A DNA stretch of 64,000 nucleotides, taken from assembly GCA_044354975.1 (NCBI GenBank), contig JBIKZA010000002.1, forward strand, positions 11,083 through 75,082. The letters run 5' to 3'. Positions 1 through 7,723 of this stretch are shown piece by piece (position 1 is the first letter of the stretch; each line of letters opens with the position of its first letter). The translations under genes were made by a program, and so were the position numbers. The notes under the pieces were generated by a model. That model had not been told where the DNA came from and did not search any database. It saw only the letters and a program-made list of their open reading frames with translations. This DNA is from CAIZGX01 sp044354975. Lineage in GTDB: Bacteria; Bacteroidota; Bacteroidia; Flavobacteriales_D; Sanyastnellaceae.

Positions 1-196
1 CTTAACAAATCGTGTTCACCGTCTGACCAATTGATGAGGTGCATCATGTTGTGCACCATTTGACGCTGGTCTGTGTTCGGCATGTTTGAACTCGGATACA
101 ATCCACGTTTACCCAATTGCGGTTCTCCATATTGAACAACAGCTTCGTAAGTTTCGTTTATCTCAAGGGCCAACACCATTTGAAATAAAATTTCAC
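1..196 (-). pseudogene. 3' remnant of a DUF4910 aminopeptidase-like gene
   Basis: Read on the minus strand with codon lower bounds at multiples of 3, this stretch is open to the window edge. It encodes about 60 residues including GEPQLGKRGLYP and INWSDGEHDLL. Both are hallmarks of the C-terminal winged-helix part of DUF4910 proteins, M28-peptidase-like proteins often found in gene clusters for nonulosonic acids and other surface sugars. The large N-terminal aminopeptidase-like part is absent; immediately upstream lies a cytidylyltransferase in another frame. An in-frame ATG at 177-179 could start a short peptide, but the family part upstream of it is lost. I infer the leftover 3' end of a gene joined by deletion (or misassembly) to its neighbour. 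The 3' end lies outside the window. Confidence 0.6.
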
Positions 197-628
197 TACT
201 TCCACATCGAATCCATCTTCTAAAAAAAGCGGATCTTCGTTGCTGTTGGAAAACAGGTCTACACCGAATTTCACAAATTGCTCATACACCCAATCGACGG
301 TGCTTCCATGATGAGTGGGGCAATCGCTAGTAAGTCGAATGATGTTGTCGCCTTCTTTCGCTTCAAAATATTTCGCTGCTGAATAAAATCGATCAAGCAC
401 ATCCCAATCGGAACCTCTAAAGACTAAAATGTTGTTTTGATTGCAATAATTTTCAAGTGCGTCGTCTTCAACATTCGTGGATGTTACCACTGCAATTTTA
501 TCGATACATTTCGCTTGAGAAACACGATTGATGAGAGTTTGAATAATTGGAATGCCGTTTATTTCCTTCAGGACTTTTCCTGGCAATCGGGTCGAACCCT
601 TGCGGGCTTGAAGCAACGCTAAATTCAT
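158..628 (-). CDS. SpsF-like cytidylyltransferase, 3'-truncated
   Basis: The 156-residue product starts with LQARKGSTRLPGKVL, the nucleotide-binding signature of the CMP-sialic-acid-synthetase/SpsF superfamily (CTP-dependent activation of surface sugars). TSDCP near residue 101 and GFDVEV near residue 140 are further family motifs. Full-length members have roughly 230-250 residues. Here similarity stops after DVEVV, a short unrelated tail follows (YFKWCWPLR), and the other frame continues with a DUF4910 tail. The ATG overlaps the stop of the upstream GNAT gene (ATGA), so it was the third gene of the wzc operon. The truncated protein keeps the CTP-binding half but is probably inactive. Confidence 0.75.
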   Translation of the reverse strand: MNLALLQARKGSTRLPGKVLKEINGIPIIQTLINRVSQAKCIDKIAVVTSTNVEDDALENYCNQNNILVFRGSDWDVLDRFYSAAKYFEAKEGDNIIRLTSDCPTHHGSTVDWVYEQFVKFGVDLFSNSNEDPLFLEDGFDVEVVKFYFKWCWPLR

Positions 629-1224
629 TTATTAGAATTTAAAAAATCGTTACGCATTTGGATATATTCCGTGGTTTTTCCAACGGTGTAATCTGTTTGT
701 TCCGCAGGAAAATATTTCGGGTTGAAACAAGAGATTAACACTTGATCCATGTTTTTTTCGTTTACAAAAAAACGTCCGCGGTTCACTCCTTCAACCACCC
801 AGCCTGCCTTCCAGTATGCCTTCAGACTGCCTATATTTCCGGCATGAACATCGCCAGTTAATTTCCGAATATCGTATTTGTCGAACGCTAGTTGAGAACC
901 CAACGCAATGGCTTCAGTGGCCAATCCTTTTCCCCATTCATTTCGATCCCCAATAACACACGGCAGATCTGCAATTCTGTATTTCGGATGAATAGGTCCC
1001 ACTTTCAAATTACCAATGTGCTTATCGTTTTCAACCAAACAGATGGCATGCATGAAATAAGCACCTGTCGACCTTCTTTCTTAGATATAGCTTTGAATAG
1101 ATTCTATTGTAAGACTTTTGCCGTTCACGTGCAGAAAGGCTGTTACCTCTTCGTCTGAGAACCACTCGAGATAGGTTTCGTTGACATCTGAAAAATCTAA
1201 CGGCCTCAAGTAAACTCTGCTCAT
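625..1224 (-). pseudogene. GNAT N-acetyltransferase broken by an in-frame TAA
   Basis: The gene would start at ATG 1222-1224, overlapping the TGA of the wzc-like gene (ATGA). It reads 47 residues (start MSRVYLRPLDF, end SIQSYI) and then meets TAA at 1081-1083. The same frame continues ERRSTGAYF and a clear GNAT core follows: the acetyl-CoA loop region EWGKGLATEAI and the helix around NIGSLKAYWKAGW. Without the stop the protein would be about 199 residues, normal for RimJ/RimL-type or sugar-amine acetyltransferases of polysaccharide clusters. The internal ATG at 1051-1053 could restart a 142-residue protein lacking the first strand and helix. The substrate was probably an amino sugar, judging from the wzc/SpsF/DUF4910 context. 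A sequencing error cannot be excluded. Confidence 0.75.
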
Positions 1225-3665
1225 AATTTGTGCTTCACGTTGAGTTGTTCTTGTGAATTCAACATGCGCTCATTGTCCTTGGCCTTACCTTCCTCACCAT
1301 AACCGTAGCCATAGCCGTAGCCATAGCCATAGCCATAGCCATAGCCATAGCCATAGCCGTAGCGATAAGCGTACTTACCGTAGTAGTACCTCCAGCGCTT
1401 TTGCTTTATGTTATTTAAGAGAATACTTGTGTTGGATATACTGTTTTGGGTTAATATATCCTCGAGATAACTCACCCCTTGCTTGGTGGCCTTGAGCGTA
1501 TTCATAACCAAAATACCTCGGTCTACTTTAGACAACAGCATCAAGCTGTCTGTAATAAGCATAATCGGCGGAGTATCTATAATTACGTAGTCATAACGCT
1601 TCAATCCTTCCGCTAGAAGTTCATCTACTCTGGAGTTTAGCAAAAGCTCAGAAGCATTCGGAGGAACGGGGCCCGCAAGGATAATATCCAAATTCTCTAT
1701 GTCGGACTGGAAGACCAAATCGTCAAAGCTAGCCTTTCCAATTAGATATGTACTCACCCCTTGTGCGTTTGTTGTGCGGAACATCTTATGGACTTTTGGC
1801 TTGTGTAAGTCAAAGTCTAAGAGCAGCACCTTCTTCGATGCTTTCGCCAAAGTGGCCGCAAGATTTGTTGAAATAAATGTTTTTCCTTCTCCTGGGTGGA
1901 GCGATGAAATCAAGATAAGACTGTGTCCACCATCTGGAAGAAGGTATTGCAAATTCGTTCGAAGGGTTCGGAAAGCTTCACTTACATTTCCACGTGGGTT
2001 AGCATCGATGGCGATAGGATCTCTTTCAATTTCTTCGTAATTCGGAATACCACTAATGACAGGAAGTTTCGTCAATTGCTTCAATTCACGTAAGTGCTCG
2101 ATATGTTCAAAGAAGATCATACGAATAAGTCCAATAATCAACGAAACTAATATCCCGATACCAATCCAGAGGTAAATTATGCTCTGACGATCTGGGCCTA
2201 CAACTCCCATGTTGCGCGCTGCTTCAATAACACTTGTTTGAGGAATGATCGCCGCGCGAGCAATGACAGTGTTGGCTTTCTTTTCTAACAAGAACGTATA
2301 GAGCTCTTCATTCACTTTCAACTTGCGCTCAATAGACATTAAGTCTCGCTCACTTTTTGGAATGTTTGCTAACTCAGCCTCCAAATCTAAAATCTGCAAT
2401 TTCAAATCTGCAATTCGCTGATCAATGGCCACCTTGGTGTCCTTGGTGTATTTGAAAATACTATTCCGAATGGTTTGCAGCGTTGAATCTACGCGTTGAA
2501 CACGTTTGTCTGGCGCTTTAACATCTACCAATAACGAGCTTCTTTTTTGTTTCAGTTGGAAGAGATCCTTCACCAATTCTGTTAAGGTTACGTCTTCTTC
2601 TCGCAAATAATTCATTGGAGGAATAACAGCGCGATCTGGTTCTTTCAACAAGAAATTCTCAAGACCCTGAATCGACTCTCTTCTCAATTGCAAATCACGC
2701 AGCGTAACATCGGAAGTCGTCAACGCCGCAAATGCCGCATCTTGCTCTTTACTTAAATCGAGAATATCTCGAGCATCTTTAAACAGCTCCATTGCCAATT
2801 CCAACGAATCAATAATTTTTACGATTTTATTGATCTGAATGTCAATGTAGGATTGAGTATTTTCATTAATCGCAATTTCATTGTACAACGTATAGTCGAT
2901 GTACACTTTTGCTAGCGTATCCAAAAACGTCTTTGACCGCGAAGGCAGTTCATCTTGACAAGTCAAGGTAAGAATACTCGTATACTCTACATTCTCAATG
3001 GCAAGAGCTCCCATGTATTTGTCGACCAACTGCTTCATAGGCCTTACCCGAATCTGGAAGCTTTGATCAGTCACTGTTGAAAATCTTGATTCATCGACAT
3101 GCTCAGCGAGATCTAACTGAATAGTAAACAATTGCTCCGCGTACTCCTTCCCAAATTCATATGTAGCGGATGTTAGTTTACCTGCATATTCATAACTGAG
3201 TTCATAATGGCCAATGTCTGAAGCCTTAATGTTTAAGGGTACATTGTACATACCGGAAGCCATTTTTTTCCAGTCGCATGTAATTTTAATAGCATCGAAC
3301 TCGTCTACTTGTAAGGTCTTTACCCTTCCAACTAGAAAATAAGAAATGGTGTAATCTAATTTCTCCAGACTCTTTTCAACGATGTCATAAGAGGCGATAA
3401 TTCTCTTTTGGTTAGTAACGTCTTGCATAAGCGAGATATACCCCAATTCACTGTACATACTTTTTTGATAATCGTATGTCTCAGAGGAACGCAATAAAAT
3501 TTCAGTCTTGGCGGCATATATGCTCGGAAGCCTGTGAGTGTAGAAGTAAGCGGCTACGAATGCAATGAGGGCACAACCCACAATCCAAAACCAACTTTTG
3601 TTCAGGAACCGCATTATCGGCCTTAGGTCGTCAGCGTCTAGAAAATTCGATTTAGTTTCTGCCAT
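1221..3665 (-). CDS. Wzc-type polysaccharide co-polymerase / tyrosine autokinase
   Basis: This 814-residue inner-membrane protein controls chain length and export of capsule or exopolysaccharide. It has a Wzz-like N-terminus with a membrane segment at about residues 24-43, a large periplasmic coiled-coil part, a second membrane segment near 500-520 (YLWIGIGILVSLIIGLI), and a BY-kinase domain with Walker A HPGEGKT near 592, Walker A' VLLLDFDLHKP and Walker B VIIDTPP near 697. The C-terminus is a tyrosine cluster of 11 Tyr-Gly units (768-789), the autophosphorylation tail. ATG 3663-3665 was chosen: a TTG further upstream lies inside the promoter box. A Wza-type outer-membrane partner is not in the window. 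It heads the operon with the broken GNAT and SpsF genes. Confidence 0.93.
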   Translation of the reverse strand: MAETKSNFLDADDLRPIMRFLNKSWFWIVGCALIAFVAAYFYTHRLPSIYAAKTEILLRSSETYDYQKSMYSELGYISLMQDVTNQKRIIASYDIVEKSLEKLDYTISYFLVGRVKTLQVDEFDAIKITCDWKKMASGMYNVPLNIKASDIGHYELSYEYAGKLTSATYEFGKEYAEQLFTIQLDLAEHVDESRFSTVTDQSFQIRVRPMKQLVDKYMGALAIENVEYTSILTLTCQDELPSRSKTFLDTLAKVYIDYTLYNEIAINENTQSYIDIQINKIVKIIDSLELAMELFKDARDILDLSKEQDAAFAALTTSDVTLRDLQLRRESIQGLENFLLKEPDRAVIPPMNYLREEDVTLTELVKDLFQLKQKRSSLLVDVKAPDKRVQRVDSTLQTIRNSIFKYTKDTKVAIDQRIADLKLQILDLEAELANIPKSERDLMSIERKLKVNEELYTFLLEKKANTVIARAAIIPQTSVIEAARNMGVVGPDRQSIIYLWIGIGILVSLIIGLIRMIFFEHIEHLRELKQLTKLPVISGIPNYEEIERDPIAIDANPRGNVSEAFRTLRTNLQYLLPDGGHSLILISSLHPGEGKTFISTNLAATLAKASKKVLLLDFDLHKPKVHKMFRTTNAQGVSTYLIGKASFDDLVFQSDIENLDIILAGPVPPNASELLLNSRVDELLAEGLKRYDYVIIDTPPIMLITDSLMLLSKVDRGILVMNTLKATKQGVSYLEDILTQNSISNTSILLNNIKQKRWRYYYGKYAYRYGYGYGYGYGYGYGYGYGYGYGEEGKAKDNERMLNSQEQLNVKHKL
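1297..1362 (-). repeat. Hexanucleotide array coding (Tyr-Gly)11
   Basis: Eleven tandem 6-bp units on the plus strand (CCATAG with CCGTAG and CCATAA variants; six consecutive identical CCATAG) encode alternating Tyr-Gly at the C-terminus of the Wzc-type kinase. As the unit is two codons, copy-number change keeps the frame and alters only the number of phosphorylatable tyrosines. Confidence 0.95.
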
Positions 3666-3683
3666 GGGTTCTTTCGCGAGTGA

Positions 3684-3691
3684 CAAATATA
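3684..3691 (-). promoter_or_regulatory. -7 box of the wzc operon promoter
   Basis: On the minus strand TATATTTG matches the Bacteroidota -7 consensus TAnnTTTG, 18 nt upstream of the ATG at 3663-3665. It rules out the TTG start that lies inside the box. It sits back to back with the promoter of the PID-CTERM gene. Confidence 0.65.
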
Positions 3692-3753
3692 AAGGAAGAG
3701 AGGCAATAATGAAGATTTTAGACCGAATGGGGGTGGAAATAATTAAAGTCTAT

Positions 3754-3761
3754 TATATTTG
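3754..3761 (+). promoter_or_regulatory. -7 box directly before the PID-CTERM gene
   Basis: TATATTTG ends only four bases before the ATG at 3766. With the usual spacing from -7 box to start site, transcription would begin at or next to the start codon, giving a leaderless message. Confidence 0.6.
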
Positions 3762-3765
3762 CAGC

Positions 3766-3993
3766 ATGAACCGTTATAGAAAATTACTCGTTTTGTCAAT
3801 TTTCATTTTCTGTATTGCAGCTATTGGAATTTGTCAGGCGCCTCCAACTCCGCCTAGCGGTGATGCTGCGCCATGTGGTGGTCCCTTCGGAACAGTTTGT
3901 CCCATCGACGGCGGAATTAGCCTTTTAATAGCCGCTGGAGCAGCCCTTGGAGGAAAAAAAGCCTTCGACCTTAAAAAGAAAAAAGCTTCTTAA
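3766..3993 (+). CDS. Small PID-CTERM-like sorting-signal protein
   Basis: The 75-residue protein starts MNRYRKLLVL and has a signal peptide (LSIFIFCIAAIGICQA), a short proline/glycine-rich middle (APPTPPSGDAAPCGG), and a C-terminal tripartite signal: CPIDGG, a hydrophobic segment (ISLLIAAGAALGG) and a lysine-rich end (KKAFDLKKKKAS). This matches the plan of exosortase-type C-terminal sorting signals, and from memory the Bacteroidota signal named PID-CTERM. It lies nine bases before the GTG of xrtF, so I infer it is a dedicated XrtF substrate or small partner. The mature part between the two signals is only about 20 residues, so it is hardly more than a sorting signal. The ATG is fixed by the signal peptide and the promoter box. 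Confidence 0.8.
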   Translation: MNRYRKLLVLSIFIFCIAAIGICQAPPTPPSGDAAPCGGPFGTVCPIDGGISLLIAAGAALGGKKAFDLKKKKAS

Positions 3994-4001
3994 AATATTC
4001 A

Positions 4002-4529
4002 GTGAAAAATCCACTCATCCGATTTTTTGTCATTGGTACCATCCTTTATTTCGGATGGTATTTTTTTTATGAGCTTTATTTATTGCCTGCTACTGCCATT
4101 GACGAAATACTTGTAGATTTTCTTGTTCAATCCGCTGAAGCGTTATTGAAACTGCTCAACTTCTCCATGCGTATTTTCGACGATGGCCTTTATCGCAATC
4201 ACATTGCTATTGACGGAACAGCGGGTGTAACTGTAGGTGCTCCTTGCGACGGAATGATACTCATGGCGCTTTTTATCATTTTCGTTGTAGCGTATCCTGG
4301 AACCAATAAAAACAGACTTTGGTTTCTTCCGCTTGGACTGTTCGTTATCCAGTTCATGAATGTTCTGCGCATTATGGCCCTTGCTTTCATTGTTTATTGG
4401 AACGAAGACTATCTCGCATTCAATCACGACTACACGTTCACCGCTTTGGTTTACGCCGTTGTATTTGCCTTCTGGTGGTGGTGGTCGAAGATGTATGTCA
4501 CTGCAAATGGCAATTCCGAAGAAAAATAA
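4002..4529 (+). CDS. xrtF: Exosortase family protein XrtF
   Basis: This 175-residue multi-pass membrane protein has the exosortase/archaeosortase triad: Cys82 in APCDGM, Arg123 in FMNVLRI and His142 in the FNHDYTF segment. These cysteine-protease-like enzymes recognise C-terminal sorting signals, cleave them and probably transfer the protein to another envelope component. The size and gene order match flavobacterial XrtF, which is normally followed by an XrtF-associated protein, as here. Translation starts at GTG 4002. The upstream PID-CTERM gene is the obvious candidate substrate, and the divergent wzc-type gene fits the usual link between exosortases and exopolysaccharide. Confidence 0.88.
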   Translation: MKNPLIRFFVIGTILYFGWYFFYELYLLPATAIDEILVDFLVQSAEALLKLLNFSMRIFDDGLYRNHIAIDGTAGVTVGAPCDGMILMALFIIFVVAYPGTNKNRLWFLPLGLFVIQFMNVLRIMALAFIVYWNEDYLAFNHDYTFTALVYAVVFAFWWWWSKMYVTANGNSEEK

Positions 4530-5049
4530 ATTCATACTCGTTGCGATAGCTATCGCGATGATTGGTCTTGGCTTTTACCAAGAGCAAGCCAAGGTGAATG
4601 TGAATTTCATTCTTGAAAAAGGCACTCGACTTCCCGGCTTTTTCGAACAAAACACTGAGACCAAGATTCAATGGTTAAGTGCCGAGAAAAGCAAATCGAA
4701 TTTCGATTATTACTACAGTCACGAAACCATAGAATGGCTTTATTCTTTCAACCAAGGTGAACTCACGAAATTAAAATGGATCATCACTTTCGCTTCTATT
4801 GCTGCATTCACTTTTTTGAATATTCTCGCGCTTCGCTTTCTTCAATTCAATAAAAAAGAAATTCAATTGTTTTTATTGGTGGAAGGGGTCTGTCTGATTC
4901 TCGCTATAATGGCTTTCATTCTCGGGAAGATCACTCATCAGAACGAAGCTGTATATCCGGCCGTGCGCGGTATCATGGGTATTGTGCAGTCGCCCGTGTT
5001 GGTGCTGATTTTCATTCCAGCAAAAAAATTATTCAATCGATCTTTCTAA
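4507..5049 (+). CDS. Exosortase F system-associated protein
   Basis: The product of about 180 residues (start MAIPKKNKFILVAIA; an alternative ATG at 4495 adds four residues) overlaps the end of xrtF by 23 bases. It has an N-terminal membrane segment (LVAIAIAMIGLGFY), a periplasmic part of about 90 residues with a conserved-looking Tyr/Trp-rich stretch (DYYYSHETIEWLYSF), then three more membrane segments. The layout (TM, domain, FNQGELTKLKW, TMs) fits the family always found beside XrtF in Flavobacteriia. Its biochemical role is unknown; it could be a partner or membrane scaffold of the exosortase. Confidence 0.8.
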   Translation: MAIPKKNKFILVAIAIAMIGLGFYQEQAKVNVNFILEKGTRLPGFFEQNTETKIQWLSAEKSKSNFDYYYSHETIEWLYSFNQGELTKLKWIITFASIAAFTFLNILALRFLQFNKKEIQLFLLVEGVCLILAIMAFILGKITHQNEAVYPAVRGIMGIVQSPVLVLIFIPAKKLFNRSF

Positions 5050-5051
5050 TT

Positions 5052-5531
5052 ATGGAAATTCAACTTGCGCCTCATGCTAGACTTTGGGTCTTCACTTCAA
5101 ACAAATTGCTTTCATCAGAACAAGGCTCGTTCATTGTATCTGAATTGAAACAATTTCTTGAAGGTTGGAACAATCATGGAAAGGCGATGGCGGGACAAGC
5201 TTGGATTGAAATGAACCGTATTTTAGTTGTTGCTGCCGATGAAAACATTATGCTCGCTTCGGGGTGCAGCATAGATAAATTGAACCGAGAAGTGCTTCGC
5301 ATTAGCGATGCTTTGGGTGTGAACTTGTTCGATCGATTAACCGTTCTGTTCCAAGAAAATAACGAGATTCAAACGGAGGGCATTGCTCAGTTTTGGGCAC
5401 TCAGAAAAGCAAATCGCTTAACAGATGACACACTGGTTCTTGATACAACAGTGGCGTCTTTCGGTGAATGGGAATCCTCAAAGTGGAAGCCATTCGCGCA
5501 GACCTGGCACAAGGATATGTACGGCAGATAA
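5052..5531 (+). CDS. Conserved Bacteroidota protein of unknown function
   Basis: This soluble 159-residue protein starts MEIQLAPHARLWVFTSNKLL, two bases after the XrtF-associated gene and probably in the same operon. The family (about 160 residues) is often labelled ABC transporter ATPase in databases, but there is no P-loop, signature or Walker B motif, so that name is unsupported. Visible features are a Trp/His-rich middle (FLEGWNNHGKAMAGQAW), a possible Cys at CSIDKLNRE, and a C-terminal DDTLVLDTTVASFGEWE stretch. No membrane segment or signal peptide. Confidence 0.75.
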   Translation: MEIQLAPHARLWVFTSNKLLSSEQGSFIVSELKQFLEGWNNHGKAMAGQAWIEMNRILVVAADENIMLASGCSIDKLNREVLRISDALGVNLFDRLTVLFQENNEIQTEGIAQFWALRKANRLTDDTLVLDTTVASFGEWESSKWKPFAQTWHKDMYGR

Positions 5532-6920
5532 TTACTTCTGAGCGTTTTCTTTTTGGACTTTCAAATCAATGAAATACACCAAGGAAGCCATAGACGCTGC
5601 ACCTAGCTCCAATTCGCGCTTGTTTACATTTTCAAATCGGTCGTTGTCTGTGTGGTGAAAATCAAAGTAACGCTGTCCGTCTACCATTAAAGCAAACAGC
5701 ATCGTACTTCCGTTTTTCAAGGGTCCAATGTCTACCCCGCTCCAACCTCTTTTGAAGGAAAATAAATTGTAAGGTTCGAAGAAAGGCATGAGTGATTTCG
5801 CCCATTCCACCTGAGTGTCTTGGGCATCGCAACTGAACCCTTTGGGTGTGAATCCACCGCCGTCGCTTTCAATGGCAGCGACGTGTTCCCAACCTTTTTC
5901 TTTGGCAACTTTTGCATAGGTCTCCCCGCCGTCGTTTCCGAACTCTTCATTTATGAATAACACTGCACGAATGGTGCATGCTGGCTTATATCCGGTTGCC
6001 TTCATAATACGCAACACTTCCATGCTTTGCACAATGCCCGTTCCATCGTCGTGCGCGCCTTCACCCACATCCCATGAATCGAGGTGTCCGCCCACGACAA
6101 TAATTTTTTCAGGATACAAACTTCCTTTGATTTCTCCGATTACATTCGACTGCATGACACTGTCGAAACGCTCACATTCCATGCGCATTTCGAAGAGGAC
6201 TTTTTTATTGGATTGAAGGGCCTCGTGCAGGAAATGTGCGTCGAGACTGCTCAGTGCAGCCGCTGGAATCTTTGCCACATCGTCTTTGTAACGCATGGCA
6301 CCTGTATGCGGAAACTTGTCGTCGGCAGAAGTTAGTGAACGAATGATACATCCGACTGCTCCGTATTTCGCAGCTTCTGAAGCTCCGTTCGTTCGAATGG
6401 GAGAAGTGTTTCCGTAGGCAGAACCGGTATTGATAATAGCGGGATCGAATGCCTTATTGATGAACACAATTTTTCCTTTCACCTGATCTGCTTTTGCTTT
6501 CAAGTCATCGAAATCCTTTACTTCCACTACCTCTGCTTTCAGAGTCCCATTTGTTCCAACGGAACCGCCCAACGCGCGCAAGGGAATTTCGGTTTTCTTT
6601 TTTCCAACATAAATGGCTGCGAATTCTTTTTTACCGCGTTTCCATTTCGGAACCTTAACGGGCATGAGGAAAACATTGTCAGCAGGAATGGATTTCATCA
6701 CTGAATCTCCCCAAAGAATGGCTTTGTCTGCGGCTTCTGAACCAGCGATGCGGTGTCCAATTTTCTTACACAAGTAGTACAAGTCGTTGTAGGCTTGCGC
6801 TGTTGAAAGCGCCTCGGAATAGAAGCCTTTCACAACTGAAGAATCTTGTTTGGTGAATTGCGCGTTACTCTGACTTACCAGAATTACGAAAGCGAAAAGT
6901 AATAGAATAATTTTCTTCAT
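5532..6920 (-). CDS. Secreted M28 family zinc metallopeptidase
   Basis: The 462-residue protein has a signal peptide (cleavage after SNA, then QFTKQ), a PA-like insert at about 100-235, and an M28 catalytic domain: GGHLDSWDVGEGAHDDGTG with His279 and Asp291, the NEEFGNDG pair (Glu325/326), Asp353 in ESDGGG, and the HHTDND histidines near 422-423. The pattern resembles carboxypeptidase Q (plasma glutamate carboxypeptidase) of Bacteroidota and would hydrolyse peptides in the periplasm or outside. Its ATG overlaps the stop of the upstream SDR gene (ATGA), so both are co-transcribed. Confidence 0.92.
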   Translation of the reverse strand: MKKIILLLFAFVILVSQSNAQFTKQDSSVVKGFYSEALSTAQAYNDLYYLCKKIGHRIAGSEAADKAILWGDSVMKSIPADNVFLMPVKVPKWKRGKKEFAAIYVGKKKTEIPLRALGGSVGTNGTLKAEVVEVKDFDDLKAKADQVKGKIVFINKAFDPAIINTGSAYGNTSPIRTNGASEAAKYGAVGCIIRSLTSADDKFPHTGAMRYKDDVAKIPAAALSSLDAHFLHEALQSNKKVLFEMRMECERFDSVMQSNVIGEIKGSLYPEKIIVVGGHLDSWDVGEGAHDDGTGIVQSMEVLRIMKATGYKPACTIRAVLFINEEFGNDGGETYAKVAKEKGWEHVAAIESDGGGFTPKGFSCDAQDTQVEWAKSLMPFFEPYNLFSFKRGWSGVDIGPLKNGSTMLFALMVDGQRYFDFHHTDNDRFENVNKRELELGAASMASLVYFIDLKVQKENAQK

Positions 6921-7678
6921 TGCATGTATGCTCCGTTGTTAATATCGAGTGCTTGTCCGGTTATTGAATTTTGTTTTCCTGAAAAAAGAAAGGCCACGAA
7001 ATTTCCTAGTTCTTCAGGCTGCGACATTCTTCCCGTGGGAACGTAATTCATTTGCTCTTGGTAGGCAGATTCATAGGTCGATTCGTTTCGATCTGCGTGG
7101 CGTTGAATGCTGTCTTTCGACATCTGCGTTTCTACCCATCCGGGTGTAATGGCGTTGACTAAAATTTGTTCACGTGCCCATTCGACTGCCCATGCGCGTG
7201 TGAGTCCGAGTATAGCTGTTTTCGAGGCGATGTAGGCGCTGTGATTCGGCACACCGAAACGCGCGAGGATTGAGCTTGTGAGGAGAATGTGTTTGAAGGT
7301 GGACGATGATTTTCGGAGGAATGGTAGGCATTCCATGATGGTGATGTATGTTCCGGTAAGATTGATTGAAACAATTTCGTCCCAACGATCTTCTACGCCG
7401 TAGGCGTTTTCTCCGCCGATACCCGCGTTAGCGAAAACGCAATCTAAACTACCATCGCCTAAAATATTTTTCAGTCCTTCACGAAATGCGGAAGCATTTC
7501 GTACGTCGGCGGCAAGCACGCGGTGATGCTCTGAATGCGGCATTTTTACTAATACTTCATTCAGTTTGTCTTCGTTCCTTCCCACTAAAATTAAACGATT
7601 GTTTCCTTCTTCTGCAAGAGAATGTGCCGCTGCGGCACCAATTCCGCTGCCTGCTCCTGTTATGAGTATTGTTTTCAT
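6917..7678 (-). CDS. Short-chain dehydrogenase/reductase
   Basis: This 253-residue NAD(P)-dependent Rossmann oxidoreductase has TGAGSGIG at residues 8-15 (cofactor loop), FANAGIGG (NAG motif), a catalytic Ser region LTSSILA, and Tyr-x3-Lys in YIASK. The C-terminal part (NAITPGWVETQM, ITGQALDINNG) is typical of classical FabG-like SDRs. Start ATG 7676-7678 was chosen because MKTILITG begins the fold; upstream codons would add an unrelated extension. The substrate cannot be told. It leads into the M28 peptidase gene by ATGA overlap. Confidence 0.9.
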   Translation of the reverse strand: MKTILITGAGSGIGAAAAHSLAEEGNNRLILVGRNEDKLNEVLVKMPHSEHHRVLAADVRNASAFREGLKNILGDGSLDCVFANAGIGGENAYGVEDRWDEIVSINLTGTYITIMECLPFLRKSSSTFKHILLTSSILARFGVPNHSAYIASKTAILGLTRAWAVEWAREQILVNAITPGWVETQMSKDSIQRHADRNESTYESAYQEQMNYVPTGRMSQPEELGNFVAFLFSGKQNSITGQALDINNGAYMQ

Positions 7679-7723
7679 GATTAAGTTTGAACAAAAATAG
7701 CGGAACACGATTCATAACAAGAC

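Noticed and set aside
158..200. Simple frameshift sequencing error in the cytidylyltransferase
   Set aside because: The other frame does not continue the same family; it reads a DUF4910 tail, so a one-base fix does not restore the gene.
1297..1362. Short tandem repeat as a CRISPR array or regulatory repeat
   Set aside because: Units are 6 bp without spacers and lie in the coding frame of the Wzc-type kinase.
4143..4535. Minus-strand open frame opposite xrtF
   Set aside because: Low-complexity antisense translation of membrane-protein codons; xrtF has clear catalytic motifs and gene neighbours.
5052..5531. ABC transporter ATPase
   Set aside because: No Walker A, signature or Walker B motif, and far too short.
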